Under the pieces are notes generated by a model. That model searched no databases. It was not told the DNA's origin and was given only the letters and a program-made list of their open reading frames with translations. A program made the position numbers and the translations under genes. A stretch of DNA of 64,000 nucleotides from Phycisphaerae bacterium (GTDB lineage: Bacteria > Planctomycetota > Phycisphaerae > Sedimentisphaerales > Anaerohalosphaeraceae): positions 1 through 64,000 of the forward strand of contig JACZKQ010000028.1 of NCBI GenBank assembly GCA_014859965.1. The letters run 5' to 3'. Numbering within the stretch: position 1 is the stretch's first letter; each line of letters starts with the position of its first letter. This document shows positions 54,928 through 63,751 of this stretch, in pieces.

Positions 54928-55803
54928 TCAGTAAATAATGGCCGCGTAACCAACACTTTCTTCGCTGGATTGATGGAAACGGGCCTCCATGACCTCGTTG
55001 CTGTGCGTGTGGGCGAGGAGAATGCCCTCCGTTTTTCCGAGTCGCGCGGCCACGGCGATCGCTGTCGCCGCCGCCCCCGCCCCGCAGGCGCTTTCTCGCT
55101 GCACGGCGGCTTCCAGGAGCCGGTGCGGCTCCATCGCCAGCGCCAGCTTGATAAAGTCCATATCGTTGACGTCCTTGGCCCACTTAATGGCATCGGCCCC
55201 CGTCCCCTGTGGGGCAAACCCGTATCGGGGGCCGTAATGCGTTAAATCCGTCGAGGCGATCGAGACTATCCGCTTGCCTTCCGACGCAAGAATGATGTCC
55301 GCCACCTTAGTGCCCAAACGCAGGTCAAACTCCGCCGCGGGAACGATGACGGGCACGATTCGCGCTCCCGGAAAGAGGTGCTGGACGAAAGGCACCTGCA
55401 CCTCAATGCTGTGCTCGCCGCGGTGCGGCTCAATATCGGCGGTTACGCAGTCCAGTGTGGCGATTTGACCGGCCAGGTCCTGATCGACATCGATTTCACC
55501 CAGCGGCGTGCTCCACCGTCCCTGGTCAAAAACCACCGCATTTCGCCCTAAATAGCGATGCGCAGCCCCCAAAATGACGAATGTGTCGACCTGCTCGTGT
55601 ACCTGCCGAATTGCCGAAAACGCCGCACCCGCCAGGTCGCCGCTGAAAAGCCACCCGGCATGCGGCACGATCGCCGCCACGATCAGGTCGGGCAGCGGCA
55701 CGTCAATGCGCCGTGCCGCCAGACACTCCTTGAGCTCCTTCAGGCACCCTTCACGGCTCTCATTATAGAACTGGCCTGCGACGGCCGGTTTTCTTACCTG
55801 CAT
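54928..55803 (-). CDS. amrB: MEMO1-family protein (AmmeMemoRadiSam system protein B)
   Basis: A 291-residue MEMO1/AmrB homologue. It begins VRKPAVAGQFYN, has IVPHAGWLFSG (metal His), GAAHRYLGR, EPHRGEHSIEVQVPFVQHLFPG, IASTDLTHYG and ESACGAGAAATAIAVA with the conserved Cys. The family is related to extradiol dioxygenases. In many bacteria the gene lies with AmrA and a radical SAM enzyme; neither is seen here. It is divergently arranged with purE. Confidence 0.93.
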   Translation of the reverse strand: MQVRKPAVAGQFYNESREGCLKELKECLAARRIDVPLPDLIVAAIVPHAGWLFSGDLAGAAFSAIRQVHEQVDTFVILGAAHRYLGRNAVVFDQGRWSTPLGEIDVDQDLAGQIATLDCVTADIEPHRGEHSIEVQVPFVQHLFPGARIVPVIVPAAEFDLRLGTKVADIILASEGKRIVSIASTDLTHYGPRYGFAPQGTGADAIKWAKDVNDMDFIKLALAMEPHRLLEAAVQRESACGAGAAATAIAVAARLGKTEGILLAHTHSNEVMEARFHQSSEESVGYAAIIY

Positions 55804-55817
55804 AAATTCCTCAACAC

Positions 55818-55846
55818 TTGCAATGCTCGAGCCGTGACGCTATCAT
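55818..55846 (+). promoter_or_regulatory. Candidate promoter of purE
   Basis: TTGCAA (55818-55823) and TATCAT (55841-55846) are separated by 17 bases, giving a leader of about 60 bases before the purE ATG. Confidence 0.65.
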
Positions 55847-55914
55847 CCCGGCTGGTATGCCAAATCGTTTCGAAAACAGCAACCGACTATACAGATTTCA
55901 TCGGGAAAAGAACA

Positions 55915-56442
55915 ATGACGACTTCAATCAAAAAAGCCCCCGTCGCGGTAGTCATGGGCTCAGACAGCGATTTGCCGACCATGCAAAGCTGCATCGGCCA
56001 ATTGAGAGATTTCGGAATTGAGCCGGTCGTCCGCGTCCTCTCGGCCCACCGCACGCCGGACGCCGCCACGAATTTCGCCGAACGGGCCCGCGAAAACGGC
56101 GTTCAGGTCATCATCGCCGCCGCCGGCATGGCTGCCCATCTCGCAGGCGCACTCGCCGCACGCACCCCGCTGCCCATTATCGGCGTGCCCTTGGCGGCCG
56201 CCGAAGGACCCGCCGGCCTCGACGCATTGCTCAGCACCGTGCAGATGCCTCCCGGCGTACCCGTGGCAAGCATGGCGATCGGCAAGGCCGGTGCCAAAAA
56301 CGCCGCCATTTTCGCCGTCCAGATCCTCGCCCTGAACGATAAGAAGCTCGCCGACCAGCTCGACGCCTTCCGAAACGACCAGAAAGAAAAGGTCCTCCAA
56401 AAAGATCGCCAAATCAGCGGCAGTGAGGGCACCTCGTCGTAA
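55915..56442 (+). CDS. purE: 5-(carboxyamino)imidazole ribonucleotide mutase
   Basis: A 175-residue PurE, which converts N5-CAIR to CAIR in purine synthesis. Motifs VVMGSDSDLPTMQSC, LSAHRTPDAATNFAE, IIAAAGMAAHLAGALAART and GLDALLSTVQMPPGVPVASMAIGKAGAKNAA are canonical for class I PurE. The frame is open far upstream, but the ATG at 55915 gives the standard length and follows a good promoter. purK is not in the window. The gene converges on the SWIM-protein gene. Confidence 0.96.
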   Translation: MTTSIKKAPVAVVMGSDSDLPTMQSCIGQLRDFGIEPVVRVLSAHRTPDAATNFAERARENGVQVIIAAAGMAAHLAGALAARTPLPIIGVPLAAAEGPAGLDALLSTVQMPPGVPVASMAIGKAGAKNAAIFAVQILALNDKKLADQLDAFRNDQKEKVLQKDRQISGSEGTSS

Positions 56443-56458
56443 GCTCGCGTTCCGTGTG

Positions 56459-57559
56459 CTATGGAGAGGCAACGACGGCCTTACCGCACATTTTCTTCAG
56501 CGCAGCCCGCGTGCGGCTTTGAAGTTTCAGCCGGGAAGTCTTCTCCCACTGGTACACAGTCGTCGTTGACACCCCCAGCAGGGCGGCGAACTCCTTTACT
56601 GAAAGCCCGGATCGGCGCCTGAGAGCGGCCACGGCGGCTCCCGTCGAGGGCACCGTAACGCGTCCGCCCGTGCTGTTCCGTTTCTGCTTTTTGCCGCCCG
56701 CGGACACGCCGGCCTGCGATTGCCTGCGGCGACCCGGCGCTGACGACAATTGCACCGCAGGGATTTCCCGAATATCTCTTTTCCTCACTTTACCGGCGTT
56801 TTTCAGGGCCGATTTTTTCCGCACACTGGTCTGTGCCGCACGATTCTCGCCGTCCTCATCGAGATCGATGCCGAAGATGTCGGCCAACTGCCCGTCAGAG
56901 AACGTCTTTTCCGTCTGCGTTCCATCGCCGGCCGGCAGGACGATGTCAGCGGTGATCAACTCCCCCGCGTCGACACCCCGCAGTGTGAATAAATCCTCCG
57001 GGCGGCTGTCCAGCCGATTGCCCACTCCGTACAGCACCGCCGCCACATGTTTACACATCGTCGCCCAGTCCGGACAGTCGCAACTAAACTCAATCTGGCC
57101 CGGCAAGGGCAGAAGCCCCTTTTCGCGGTTGGTCACGATGGACATGATCTGCTCCGAAAGCCGCCCCTGCAGCAATTCGAGCAGCGAGCCGATTCGGCCG
57201 CTGCACTCCCGCCGTATACTCTTCCACACGCTATCGCCGAGCGGCTTGATCCGAACAGCCACGTTATACAGAGACGAGCCGCTGACCATCGCCTCAATCA
57301 GCCCGGCCTTCACAGCCAGATGGCAAACCGATCCATTCCGCACATAGGTTCGCCCCCGCGGCAGGCGGTTGGAGTAGTATGAAAACGATTCGAGATGCCT
57401 GCACCACGCCTTACCCCAGAAGCTGCTGGCGATTGTACGGCCATCGATCTCGACGGGGCATATGACCTGGCCCTTCTTCTCCAACTGCTTCAACCGGCGT
57501 TTCGCCTGCGCACGCCGTTGGGCCACGGACACATACGGTCGCCAATCATAATACGACAC
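56459..57559 (-). CDS. SWIM zinc-finger protein with C-terminal helix-turn-helix
   Basis: A 366-residue protein. Residues 1-140 match the conserved N-terminus of bacterial SWIM proteins (SFWGKAWCRHLESFSYYSNRLPRG). The SWIM finger is FSCDCPDWATMCKH (Cys-x-Cys...Cys-x-His), a nucleic-acid or protein contact module. After a basic low-complexity linker (residues 235-305), an XRE/HTH_3-type domain ends the protein (LSVKEFAALLGVSTTTVYQWEK). It ends the two-gene unit led by the SNF2 helicase, with a ten-base gap. SWIM proteins paired with SNF2 helicases are common; the added DNA-binding HTH is unusual. Confidence 0.88.
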   Translation of the reverse strand: MSYYDWRPYVSVAQRRAQAKRRLKQLEKKGQVICPVEIDGRTIASSFWGKAWCRHLESFSYYSNRLPRGRTYVRNGSVCHLAVKAGLIEAMVSGSSLYNVAVRIKPLGDSVWKSIRRECSGRIGSLLELLQGRLSEQIMSIVTNREKGLLPLPGQIEFSCDCPDWATMCKHVAAVLYGVGNRLDSRPEDLFTLRGVDAGELITADIVLPAGDGTQTEKTFSDGQLADIFGIDLDEDGENRAAQTSVRKKSALKNAGKVRKRDIREIPAVQLSSAPGRRRQSQAGVSAGGKKQKRNSTGGRVTVPSTGAAVAALRRRSGLSVKEFAALLGVSTTTVYQWEKTSRLKLQSRTRAALKKMCGKAVVASP

Positions 57560-57569
57560 AAGAGTTTCC

Positions 57570-60242
57570 TCAAATCTGCGCCCGGCTCACGTCCAGGCGA
57601 ACCATATCCAGCAATTCGTCATCGGAAAGTTCCGTGAGGTTCACTTCGTCATCCGACGCCAGAATCTCGTCAGCCATCTTCTGTTTCTCCGCAAGCATCG
57701 CATCGATCCGTTCCTCCACCGTACCCACGGTGACGCACTTGTGTACAAGCACGTTTCGCCGCTGGCCAATGCGAAAAGCCCGGTCCGTCGCCTGGTTCTC
57801 CACCGCTGGATTCCACCACCGGTCGAAGTGAATTATATGTGAGGCCGCCGTCAGGTTCAATCCGATTCCGCCCGCCTTGAGCGACAACACAAAAAACGGC
57901 GGCCCGTCCTCCGCCCCGAACGCCTCGACCATCGCCGAACGCTTGCCCGTCGCCACCCCACCGTGCAAAATCAAACCATCACGCCCAAAGATCCGCGAGA
58001 GGTAATCGGCAAGCGGATCGCATATTTCGCGAAACTGCGTAAAAACGAGGACCTTTTCCTGTCGCGAGGCGATCTCCTCACAAATCTCTCCAATCCGCAG
58101 AAACTTGCCGCTTTCCTGGGATGCATACTCTCCATCGCCGGCAAGCTGGCTTGGATGATTGCATATCTGCTTGAGGCGCATGAGACTCTGCAAGACCAGC
58201 CCCCGCCGCGCAATCCCATCGGCGTCGGCCAGACGCGACTTGAGCATCCTCACTGTCGCCTCATACAGCTTGATCTGCGCCTTGCTGAGCCGGCAGAAAC
58301 AGGTCGTCTCGATTTTTTCCGGCAGATCGCTGATGATCGCCCGGTCGGTTTTCAGCCGCCGCAGGATGTAAGGCGCCACAAGCCGCCGCAACGGCCCAAA
58401 TCGGTCTTCCGATCGCGCCTGAAGCGACTTGACGAACCTGTCAAAGACCTTCGAAGAGCCCAACAGCCCCGGATTGATAAAATCAAACAGCGACCACAGA
58501 TCGCCAAGCCGGTTTTCCACCGGCGTACCCGTCAGAACAATGCGGGCATCGGCTTGAAGGTTTTTCGAGGCCCGCGCCTGCCGCGTAGAAGGATTCTTAA
58601 TCGCCTGGGCCTCGTCAAGAATAACCACCCGCCACTTGATCTCCGCCAGCCATTCCTGCCGCACGAGCATTGAATAAGTCGTCACCGCAAGGTCCGTCCC
58701 GGCAAGTTCCCCATGTGGATCCGCGGCAATCTGATCCAGCGCCTCGCGGCTGTTCTCGGCCGGGTGCAGAAATGTCAACTTGAGTGACGGGGTGAAGCGA
58801 GCCGCCTCCTTCCGCCAGTTACCCAACAGCGACGCCGGAACTACCAGCAGCGACGGCCGCGCATCGGACTGCCCATTACCCTTATAACTCAGCAGCAGGC
58901 TCAGCACCTGGAGGGTCTTGCCAAGGCCCATGTCGTCGGCAAGGCACGCGCCCAAGCCAAGCTGCGACAGAAAGTGCAGCCAAGCGACCCCCTCTCTCTG
59001 GTAGGGCCGCAATGTCGCCTTTAGCCCGTCTCCGCTCTCAACCGCAGCCAGCGCCGCAGGGTCCCGGAGACCCGACAGCACCTGCCGCAGCGACTCAGCG
59101 GCCTCGATATGAACCCACGGGCGATCCGCCTCCGCCTCCACCTCGTTTTTCAGGTCCGCCGACGCCCCCGCCAATAGCCGCATACCCTCAACAAATGAAA
59201 TGCGCCCGTCCTGGGCGTCATGCCGCATCGCCTGCCAGTGTTCCAGCACCTGCCTGAGCTTCTCACGGTCGACCTCGACCCATTGCCCCTTGAACCAGAC
59301 CAGGCCGTCGTCACCCGCCAGCAAAGCCGCTATCTCATTCGGCGAAAGCGATGCGTCGCCAAGCGCCACATTTACATCAAAATCGAGCATCGCCTCGGCC
59401 CCCAGCCTTGCCCCCGCAACCTGCCCGATGACGACCGAGACCTTGGCCCGCGGACGCCGCTTCCACCAGTCGGGCAGACGCACCGACAGCCCGCATGCCT
59501 CAAGGGCCGGCACATCCTGCAGCAGCCGGTATGCCGTCGCCGGCGACCATGCCTGGGGGCGATAAATCTGCCCTGATGCCGTCATTTGCCCCACCCAATC
59601 GCACCGTTCAGCGGCCGACTGAACCGGCGAAAGCAGCTTGATGAGGGCCGCACGGTTCTTCGTACCGGCATACTGCTCCAGCGCCCGCCCCAGCGGAAGG
59701 TGCTTTAATCGCCCCCCTGAGCCGAAACCCGTCGCATAAGTGGCCAGGAACGCAAAAGGGTGATCCTCGTCGTTTTTGTTCTCGGCCAAGTGAAAACAAA
59801 CCCGTCCGACCTGATGCCACTTAGGAGCCTGGCTCTCAAGAAACGTCTTCAGGTCGCCCGCCGCGCGCACCGCTTGACGGACCCATTCGTCCAGTCCTTG
59901 CCAAATCCCTCGCAGAACCCCCTCGGACAGGTACTCTCCACCGACCATTGGCGGCGCCGTTAACAAGAGCGATGCCAGTTCCGCAGGCGTCGGAGGGTCA
60001 GCCGCGACAGACTCCGTCGCCTCCGGGACATGGCACAACGCCGTCAGGTATTGCTCCGCGAGCCCCTGCCAATAGCGCAGCGTCGGCCAATCTGCAACGG
60101 CCGGTTTGTCAGCGGCCAGTCGAAACAGACCCTCGCGCCAATCGGCTTCGAACGCCCCGCTCAGCGCCGCTATCGCCGACGCATCGCCGGCGTCGCGCCG
60201 CCAGCGCAGATGCCCGTAGGGAGTAAGTCTGATTTCCGCCAT
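57570..60242 (-). CDS. SNF2-family DNA-dependent ATPase/helicase
   Basis: An 890-residue SWI2/SNF2 ATPase. The N-terminal 400 residues carry the SNF2-associated bacterial region. The motor has LADDMGLGKTLQVLSLLLSY (Walker A), VILDEAQAIKN (Walker B), VLTGTPVENRLGDLWSLFDF, and helicase-C motifs VLVFTQFREI, LSLKAGGIGLNLTAASHI and DRWWNPAVENQATDRAFRIGQ. Such enzymes translocate on duplex DNA and remodel protein-DNA complexes. It is encoded with a SWIM-HTH protein, a probable partner. Cellular role (repair, transcription recycling or defence) cannot be decided from sequence. Confidence 0.95.
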   Translation of the reverse strand: MAEIRLTPYGHLRWRRDAGDASAIAALSGAFEADWREGLFRLAADKPAVADWPTLRYWQGLAEQYLTALCHVPEATESVAADPPTPAELASLLLTAPPMVGGEYLSEGVLRGIWQGLDEWVRQAVRAAGDLKTFLESQAPKWHQVGRVCFHLAENKNDEDHPFAFLATYATGFGSGGRLKHLPLGRALEQYAGTKNRAALIKLLSPVQSAAERCDWVGQMTASGQIYRPQAWSPATAYRLLQDVPALEACGLSVRLPDWWKRRPRAKVSVVIGQVAGARLGAEAMLDFDVNVALGDASLSPNEIAALLAGDDGLVWFKGQWVEVDREKLRQVLEHWQAMRHDAQDGRISFVEGMRLLAGASADLKNEVEAEADRPWVHIEAAESLRQVLSGLRDPAALAAVESGDGLKATLRPYQREGVAWLHFLSQLGLGACLADDMGLGKTLQVLSLLLSYKGNGQSDARPSLLVVPASLLGNWRKEAARFTPSLKLTFLHPAENSREALDQIAADPHGELAGTDLAVTTYSMLVRQEWLAEIKWRVVILDEAQAIKNPSTRQARASKNLQADARIVLTGTPVENRLGDLWSLFDFINPGLLGSSKVFDRFVKSLQARSEDRFGPLRRLVAPYILRRLKTDRAIISDLPEKIETTCFCRLSKAQIKLYEATVRMLKSRLADADGIARRGLVLQSLMRLKQICNHPSQLAGDGEYASQESGKFLRIGEICEEIASRQEKVLVFTQFREICDPLADYLSRIFGRDGLILHGGVATGKRSAMVEAFGAEDGPPFFVLSLKAGGIGLNLTAASHIIHFDRWWNPAVENQATDRAFRIGQRRNVLVHKCVTVGTVEERIDAMLAEKQKMADEILASDDEVNLTELSDDELLDMVRLDVSRAQI

Positions 60243-60648
60243 GCCCGCAAACCCTTTCGCGGCAGCACGGGCACAAAGTCAATGGCCTCTGCCGCGGCTA
60301 AGCTAAAGTGCGGCAGTTTACGCAGCACGTAGGCCCATGTCAAGCACTCCCGATACACGCTCAGGGCAGGCCCATTCTCAGGATGTCCGCATCCCAAACC
60401 CAACCTGCGGCGACAATGGAGAGCAAAACCGGTTGGGCAGAGGCCAAAATCAGGAGCATCTGTTCGCCGGGGGGGGATTTGGGCCTCTGCGCCTGGCGCC
60501 GCCGGCTGCCCATCGAGGTTGAGGAGAACGCGTTTGCCCTGTTTACACGCTCAGGCGGCATGGTTCCAAGGGCGCAAAGAAACGGCCCCTTGCATTTGCT
60601 CAGGGCCGTTTCTGTCAATTCTTGTAGTCGCACACCCGCTACAGGCGG
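60243..60648. other. Intergenic stretch holding the ParA-CBM48 terminator
   Basis: No gene is recognised. Open frames on both strands here have unnatural composition and no start signals. The only clear element is the hairpin at 60573-60610. A candidate promoter for the SNF2 gene was not found. Confidence 0.45.
60573..60610 (-). terminator. Terminator of the ParA-CBM48 gene
   Basis: On the minus strand AACGGCCC and GGGCCGTT (60610-60603 and 60588-60581) form an eight-base-pair stem, followed by TCTTTG, giving TTTCTTTG after the stem. It lies 38 bases after the stop of the ParA-CBM48 gene. Confidence 0.7.
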
Positions 60649-61872
60649 TCAGCGGACTTCGAGCACACTGTTCATTTCGCCGTATGGATTCGCCTCGGTG
60701 CTCTCATTATAAGGATCCTGCTGCCACTGGCCGTCGACAACCAGCCGATAACGGTACTTGCCTTTGTTCATCGGCAACTTAACCTGCCACAAGCCGTTCG
60801 AGCCAACCTTCTTGAGCGGTGTCTGTTCGGGCTGCCAGTTGTTGAAATCACCGGCGACCTGCACATTGCCGGCCCGCGGGTACAACGTGACAAACATGAC
60901 GGCATCCTCCATCTGCCGGACGCCGTAGAAATCGGCGATTTTTTCGTCGATGGTCTTTGCTTTTTCCGGTGAAGGCGCCGGAGCGGCCTCCACTTTGGCC
61001 GCCCGCTGCGGCGTCTTAATACTCGACAGCAGTTCCTCGGCACTGGCGCTGATCGCATCCAGCTTTGATTGCAGCGTACCGACCATTTCGGCGCGGCGGG
61101 CGTGGGTGTCTGTACCGATAAGTTCCTCGGCGAGGGATTGGAAATCCTTATGGCCCTTGCTGGCCGGATCGTACTCACTTATCGGCTGGCCCAGACTCGC
61201 GGCCTCTTTGAGCTTCGTATTAAAGTTGACGATTGTCTTAAACATCTTGCCGGAGAATTGCTTCCGCAACTCACCCAGAATCTCGCGGCCCATTTTGGTC
61301 CGGATATCGTACATGCTCGCCAACACCATCACGTTGATCTGCCGCGAGCATTGACGGCAAAGAACACTTAGCGTATCGAGTTGTTTGCTCAGCCCATGCA
61401 GCGAGAAGTAGCCTGTTTCCACCGGCACAACCACATCCGTCGCCGCACGGATGGCATTGAACGTCAGCAGGCTCACCGAGGGCGGGCAGTCGATGATCAC
61501 ATAGTCATAGTCGCGCTCGACTTTTTCCAGCACCGCAGCCAGGCAACCCTCCCGGTCCAATACGCCGGTCATCTGCTGGTCAAAAGCCGCCAGATCAATG
61601 CTGGCAGGGGCCAATTCAAAGCCATCCGATATCTGCCACAAAACCTCGGCCAGGCGGATCGGCTCCCCTCGGGCATTACTTATAAGCACGTCGTAAACGC
61701 TCTGCTCGATCTGCTCCTCGGGCACGGCCAGTCCTACGGCGCAGTGCGACTGAGGATCCATGTCCACAAGCAGTGTTTTCTTGGCATGGGCCGCAAGGGA
61801 ACTCGCCAGATTGATGGCCACAGTGGTTTTCCCACAACCTCCCTTTTGATTTATAATTGCAATGGTTCTCAT
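60649..61872 (-). CDS. ParA-family ATPase fused to a CBM48/AMPK-type glycogen-binding domain
   Basis: A 407-residue fusion. Residues 1-255 are a ParA/Soj ATPase: the deviant Walker A is KGGCGKTT (10-17), followed by LLVDMDPQSHCAVGLA, YVIIDCPPSVSLLTFNAI and VVVPVETGYFSLHGL. A charged linker (residues 260-320) with APAPSPEKAK follows. Residues 327-407 form a CBM48-like domain: FVTLYPRAGNVQVAGDFNNW, then GKYRYRLVVDGQWQQDPYN and ANPYGEMNSVLEV, as in AMPK-beta and glycogen-branching enzymes. No parB lies nearby. GGGAG is five bases upstream of the ATG. ParA proteins position DNA or protein cargo on surfaces; attachment to glycogen-like polymer is a plausible cargo link. Confidence 0.92.
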   Translation of the reverse strand: MRTIAIINQKGGCGKTTVAINLASSLAAHAKKTLLVDMDPQSHCAVGLAVPEEQIEQSVYDVLISNARGEPIRLAEVLWQISDGFELAPASIDLAAFDQQMTGVLDREGCLAAVLEKVERDYDYVIIDCPPSVSLLTFNAIRAATDVVVPVETGYFSLHGLSKQLDTLSVLCRQCSRQINVMVLASMYDIRTKMGREILGELRKQFSGKMFKTIVNFNTKLKEAASLGQPISEYDPASKGHKDFQSLAEELIGTDTHARRAEMVGTLQSKLDAISASAEELLSSIKTPQRAAKVEAAPAPSPEKAKTIDEKIADFYGVRQMEDAVMFVTLYPRAGNVQVAGDFNNWQPEQTPLKKVGSNGLWQVKLPMNKGKYRYRLVVDGQWQQDPYNESTEANPYGEMNSVLEVR

Positions 61873-62089
61873 GGCTTCTCCCTAAGCCCGCGCGGGGCGA
61901 TATAATGACCTCGTAACAGTAATCGGCTGTATCAGTATTATCATCGGCTGTGGGTGCAAAAAACCTTTAGCTTTTTATCGGACACCCTTGCAAAAAACCA
62001 CCGTATCAGCATTGAGAACCGCTGTTTCAGCCCGCCCACCCGTGGCGACAGCCCCCTGCCGCCCGCTATGGCGAATTGATAATCGGCAT

Positions 62090-62512
62090 TTACAGACTCC
62101 GCAGCACCTTCTCGGCCTGTGCGGCATCTTCGCCGGTATCCAAAGCAATGTAAAGAATAAATCGCGGCCCTATCACTGCCGCCGACAGCCCCCGCAGGTT
62201 AATTCCTGCTTCTGCCAGCTTCTCCGTCAGTTCCGCAGCAGCGCCCGGCCGGTTTTCCCCCTCGATCCGCACCGAGTGCAGGCTGCTGGCCACATTAAAA
62301 CCGAGTTCCGTCGCCGCGTCAACCTCGCGGTCCCCGCGCAAGGGCGTCACGAAGACCACCCCCGTGCCAGGTGCCTCCGGCGCCCGCCGCGCGACCACAA
62401 AGTCAAGGTCCGCCCCCGCCTCACGCAGACCCTTCAACACACGAAACAAGCTGCCCGGCTCGTCCACAATACTCGCCGCCCACACATCGACGCGCTCTAC
62501 GATCTGGTCCAT
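62090..62512 (-). CDS. Tandem ACT-domain protein
   Basis: A 140-residue protein with two ACT-like halves. The first contains VDEPGSLFRVLKGLREAGADLDFV, the second IEGENRPGAAAELTEKLAEAGINLRGLS. ACT domains bind amino acids and regulate metabolism; stand-alone double-ACT proteins are of unclear function. The frame opens at 62545, but the ATG at 62512 has GGGGGA about eight bases upstream. It is monocistronic between the ParA-CBM48 gene and the divergent permease. Confidence 0.82.
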   Translation of the reverse strand: MDQIVERVDVWAASIVDEPGSLFRVLKGLREAGADLDFVVARRAPEAPGTGVVFVTPLRGDREVDAATELGFNVASSLHSVRIEGENRPGAAAELTEKLAEAGINLRGLSAAVIGPRFILYIALDTGEDAAQAEKVLRSL

Positions 62513-62720
62513 TATCGAATCCCCCATAAATATATGACGTGACACACTCCACAGCCAGTGCCCACCGAATCAATCGACAATAAATATGCTTCAATCAAGT
62601 GCCTGCGAACAAAAAACGCGTGGGGCGATCACAGCCTCCGCGGCTGGGGAAATGTTAAGAGCGGCCGGAGCATAGGCCGATGTGTTTTTCCGGGTGACGG
62701 TGAATCGGAGGATGCGTCTT

Positions 62721-63443
62721 ATGGCACATATTCTGCTGCTCGGCTTGTTAACGTTGTTCGGTTCCGGGATAGGAACAGCGACGGGGTTCGGTACGTCGAC
62801 GGTGATGGTGCCTGTGATGGCGTTGTTTGTGCCTCTGCCGGTGACGCTGCTGTTCGTCGGCATTATTCACCTTTTTGGCGACATCTGGAAAGTGCTCCTG
62901 TTCAAACGAGGGCTTGATTGGAAACTTATTCTGCGGTTCGGACTGCCAGGTATCGCGGCAAGTTACCTGGGAGCGTCGCTTTCGCTGCACGGGCAAGGTC
63001 TCGGGCTAAAACGGCTACTGGGCGGATTCCTGATTGCGTACGTGGCGTTTATATTCATGAATCGCGAGTGGGCACTGCCGAAGCGTGCAGGCACCGCCGT
63101 CACCGGCGGGGTGCTGTCGGGCCTTTTCGCCGGGTTTTTTGGCGTGGGAGGCGCGGTTCGCGGGGCTTTTTTGACGGCGTTTAACCTGCCGAAGGCCGTT
63201 TACATCTGTACTTCCGGCATGATTGCCCTGTTTATCGATGTGACACGCATTTCACGATACATGGGAGGCGGAACCCGATTGCCGCAAGGGCTGCTCCTGG
63301 CCCTCATCCTCAGTATCCCCTTGTCCTTTGTTGGGGCGTATGTCGCCAGGCACTTCCTGATCAAATTGCCGCAAAAGTTCTTTCGCATTTTCGTTGGCAT
63401 TTTTCTGGCACTTGTTGGGATCAAGCTGCTGATATGGGGGTAA
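62721..63443 (+). CDS. TauE/SafE-family sulfite exporter-like permease
   Basis: A 240-residue inner-membrane protein with seven to eight helices. It begins LLGLLTLFGSGIGTATGFG, with the repeat-half motif GLFAGFFGVGGAVRGAFL. The family exports sulfite, sulfoacetate or other organic sulfonates or anions. The ATG at 62721 has GGAGG nine bases upstream. A link to the sulfonate-type chemistry suggested by the SqdB-like enzyme is possible but distant (46 kb) and unproven. Confidence 0.9.
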   Translation: MAHILLLGLLTLFGSGIGTATGFGTSTVMVPVMALFVPLPVTLLFVGIIHLFGDIWKVLLFKRGLDWKLILRFGLPGIAASYLGASLSLHGQGLGLKRLLGGFLIAYVAFIFMNREWALPKRAGTAVTGGVLSGLFAGFFGVGGAVRGAFLTAFNLPKAVYICTSGMIALFIDVTRISRYMGGGTRLPQGLLLALILSIPLSFVGAYVARHFLIKLPQKFFRIFVGIFLALVGIKLLIWG

Positions 63444-63515
63444 ACCGCGAGCTCACCACAAGAGCACACCGTCACCGTCTGCCTCCGGCCGGCATGCAAA
63501 TATTCGCGGAGGGGT

Positions 63516-63544
63516 TGACATTGGGCCGATATGGGGGTATGATG
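63516..63544 (+). promoter_or_regulatory. Strong sigma70-type promoter of the ilvB gene
   Basis: A perfect TTGACA (63516-63521) and TATGAT (63539-63544) are separated by 17 bases. The transcript would begin near 63551, giving a leader of about 193 bases before the acetolactate synthase ATG. Confidence 0.82.
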
Positions 63545-63616
63545 TGATTTGTATGTTTGCACTGAGATACGTGCAAGTGTATACCTGAGACACACTTAAG
63601 CTGTGGTTACGGCATT

Positions 63617-63751
63617 ATGGCGAGGGCGATTTACGCCGTATGTGTCGTCGTGGTTCGCGGAAGCGGCCCGATCGGCCATGCGGTCCTGCCCGGCGGCGTC
63701 ATGATTTACCGGAATAGCGTTACTCGTTTATCGGGAGCAAAACATGAGTAG
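63617..63751 (+). CDS. Candidate ilv leader peptide, valine-rich
   Basis: A 44-codon frame inside the ilvB leader, about 66 bases after the predicted transcription start. It begins MARAIYAVCVVVVRGSGPIG, with five valine codons in six positions (codons 8-13: GTA TGT GTC GTC GTG GTT) followed by Arg. This resembles the E. coli ilvB leader peptide, whose valine run also precedes Arg. Its stop (63749-63751) overlaps the ilvB start codon region by eight bases, so ribosome progress could be coupled to ilvB translation. No strong ribosome binding site and no clear terminator hairpin are seen, so its status is inferred. Confidence 0.45.
   Translation: MARAIYAVCVVVVRGSGPIGHAVLPGGVMIYRNSVTRLSGAKHE

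Noticed and set aside
60243-60648. Open frames between the SNF2 and ParA-CBM48 genes
   Set aside because: Frames on both strands lack start signals and resemble no protein; the interval is better explained as non-coding with a terminator.
63551-63743. T-box riboswitch upstream of ilvB
   Set aside because: The conserved T-box sequence (TGGNACCGCG) and a downstream terminator with T tract are absent; the valine-rich leader frame explains the region better.
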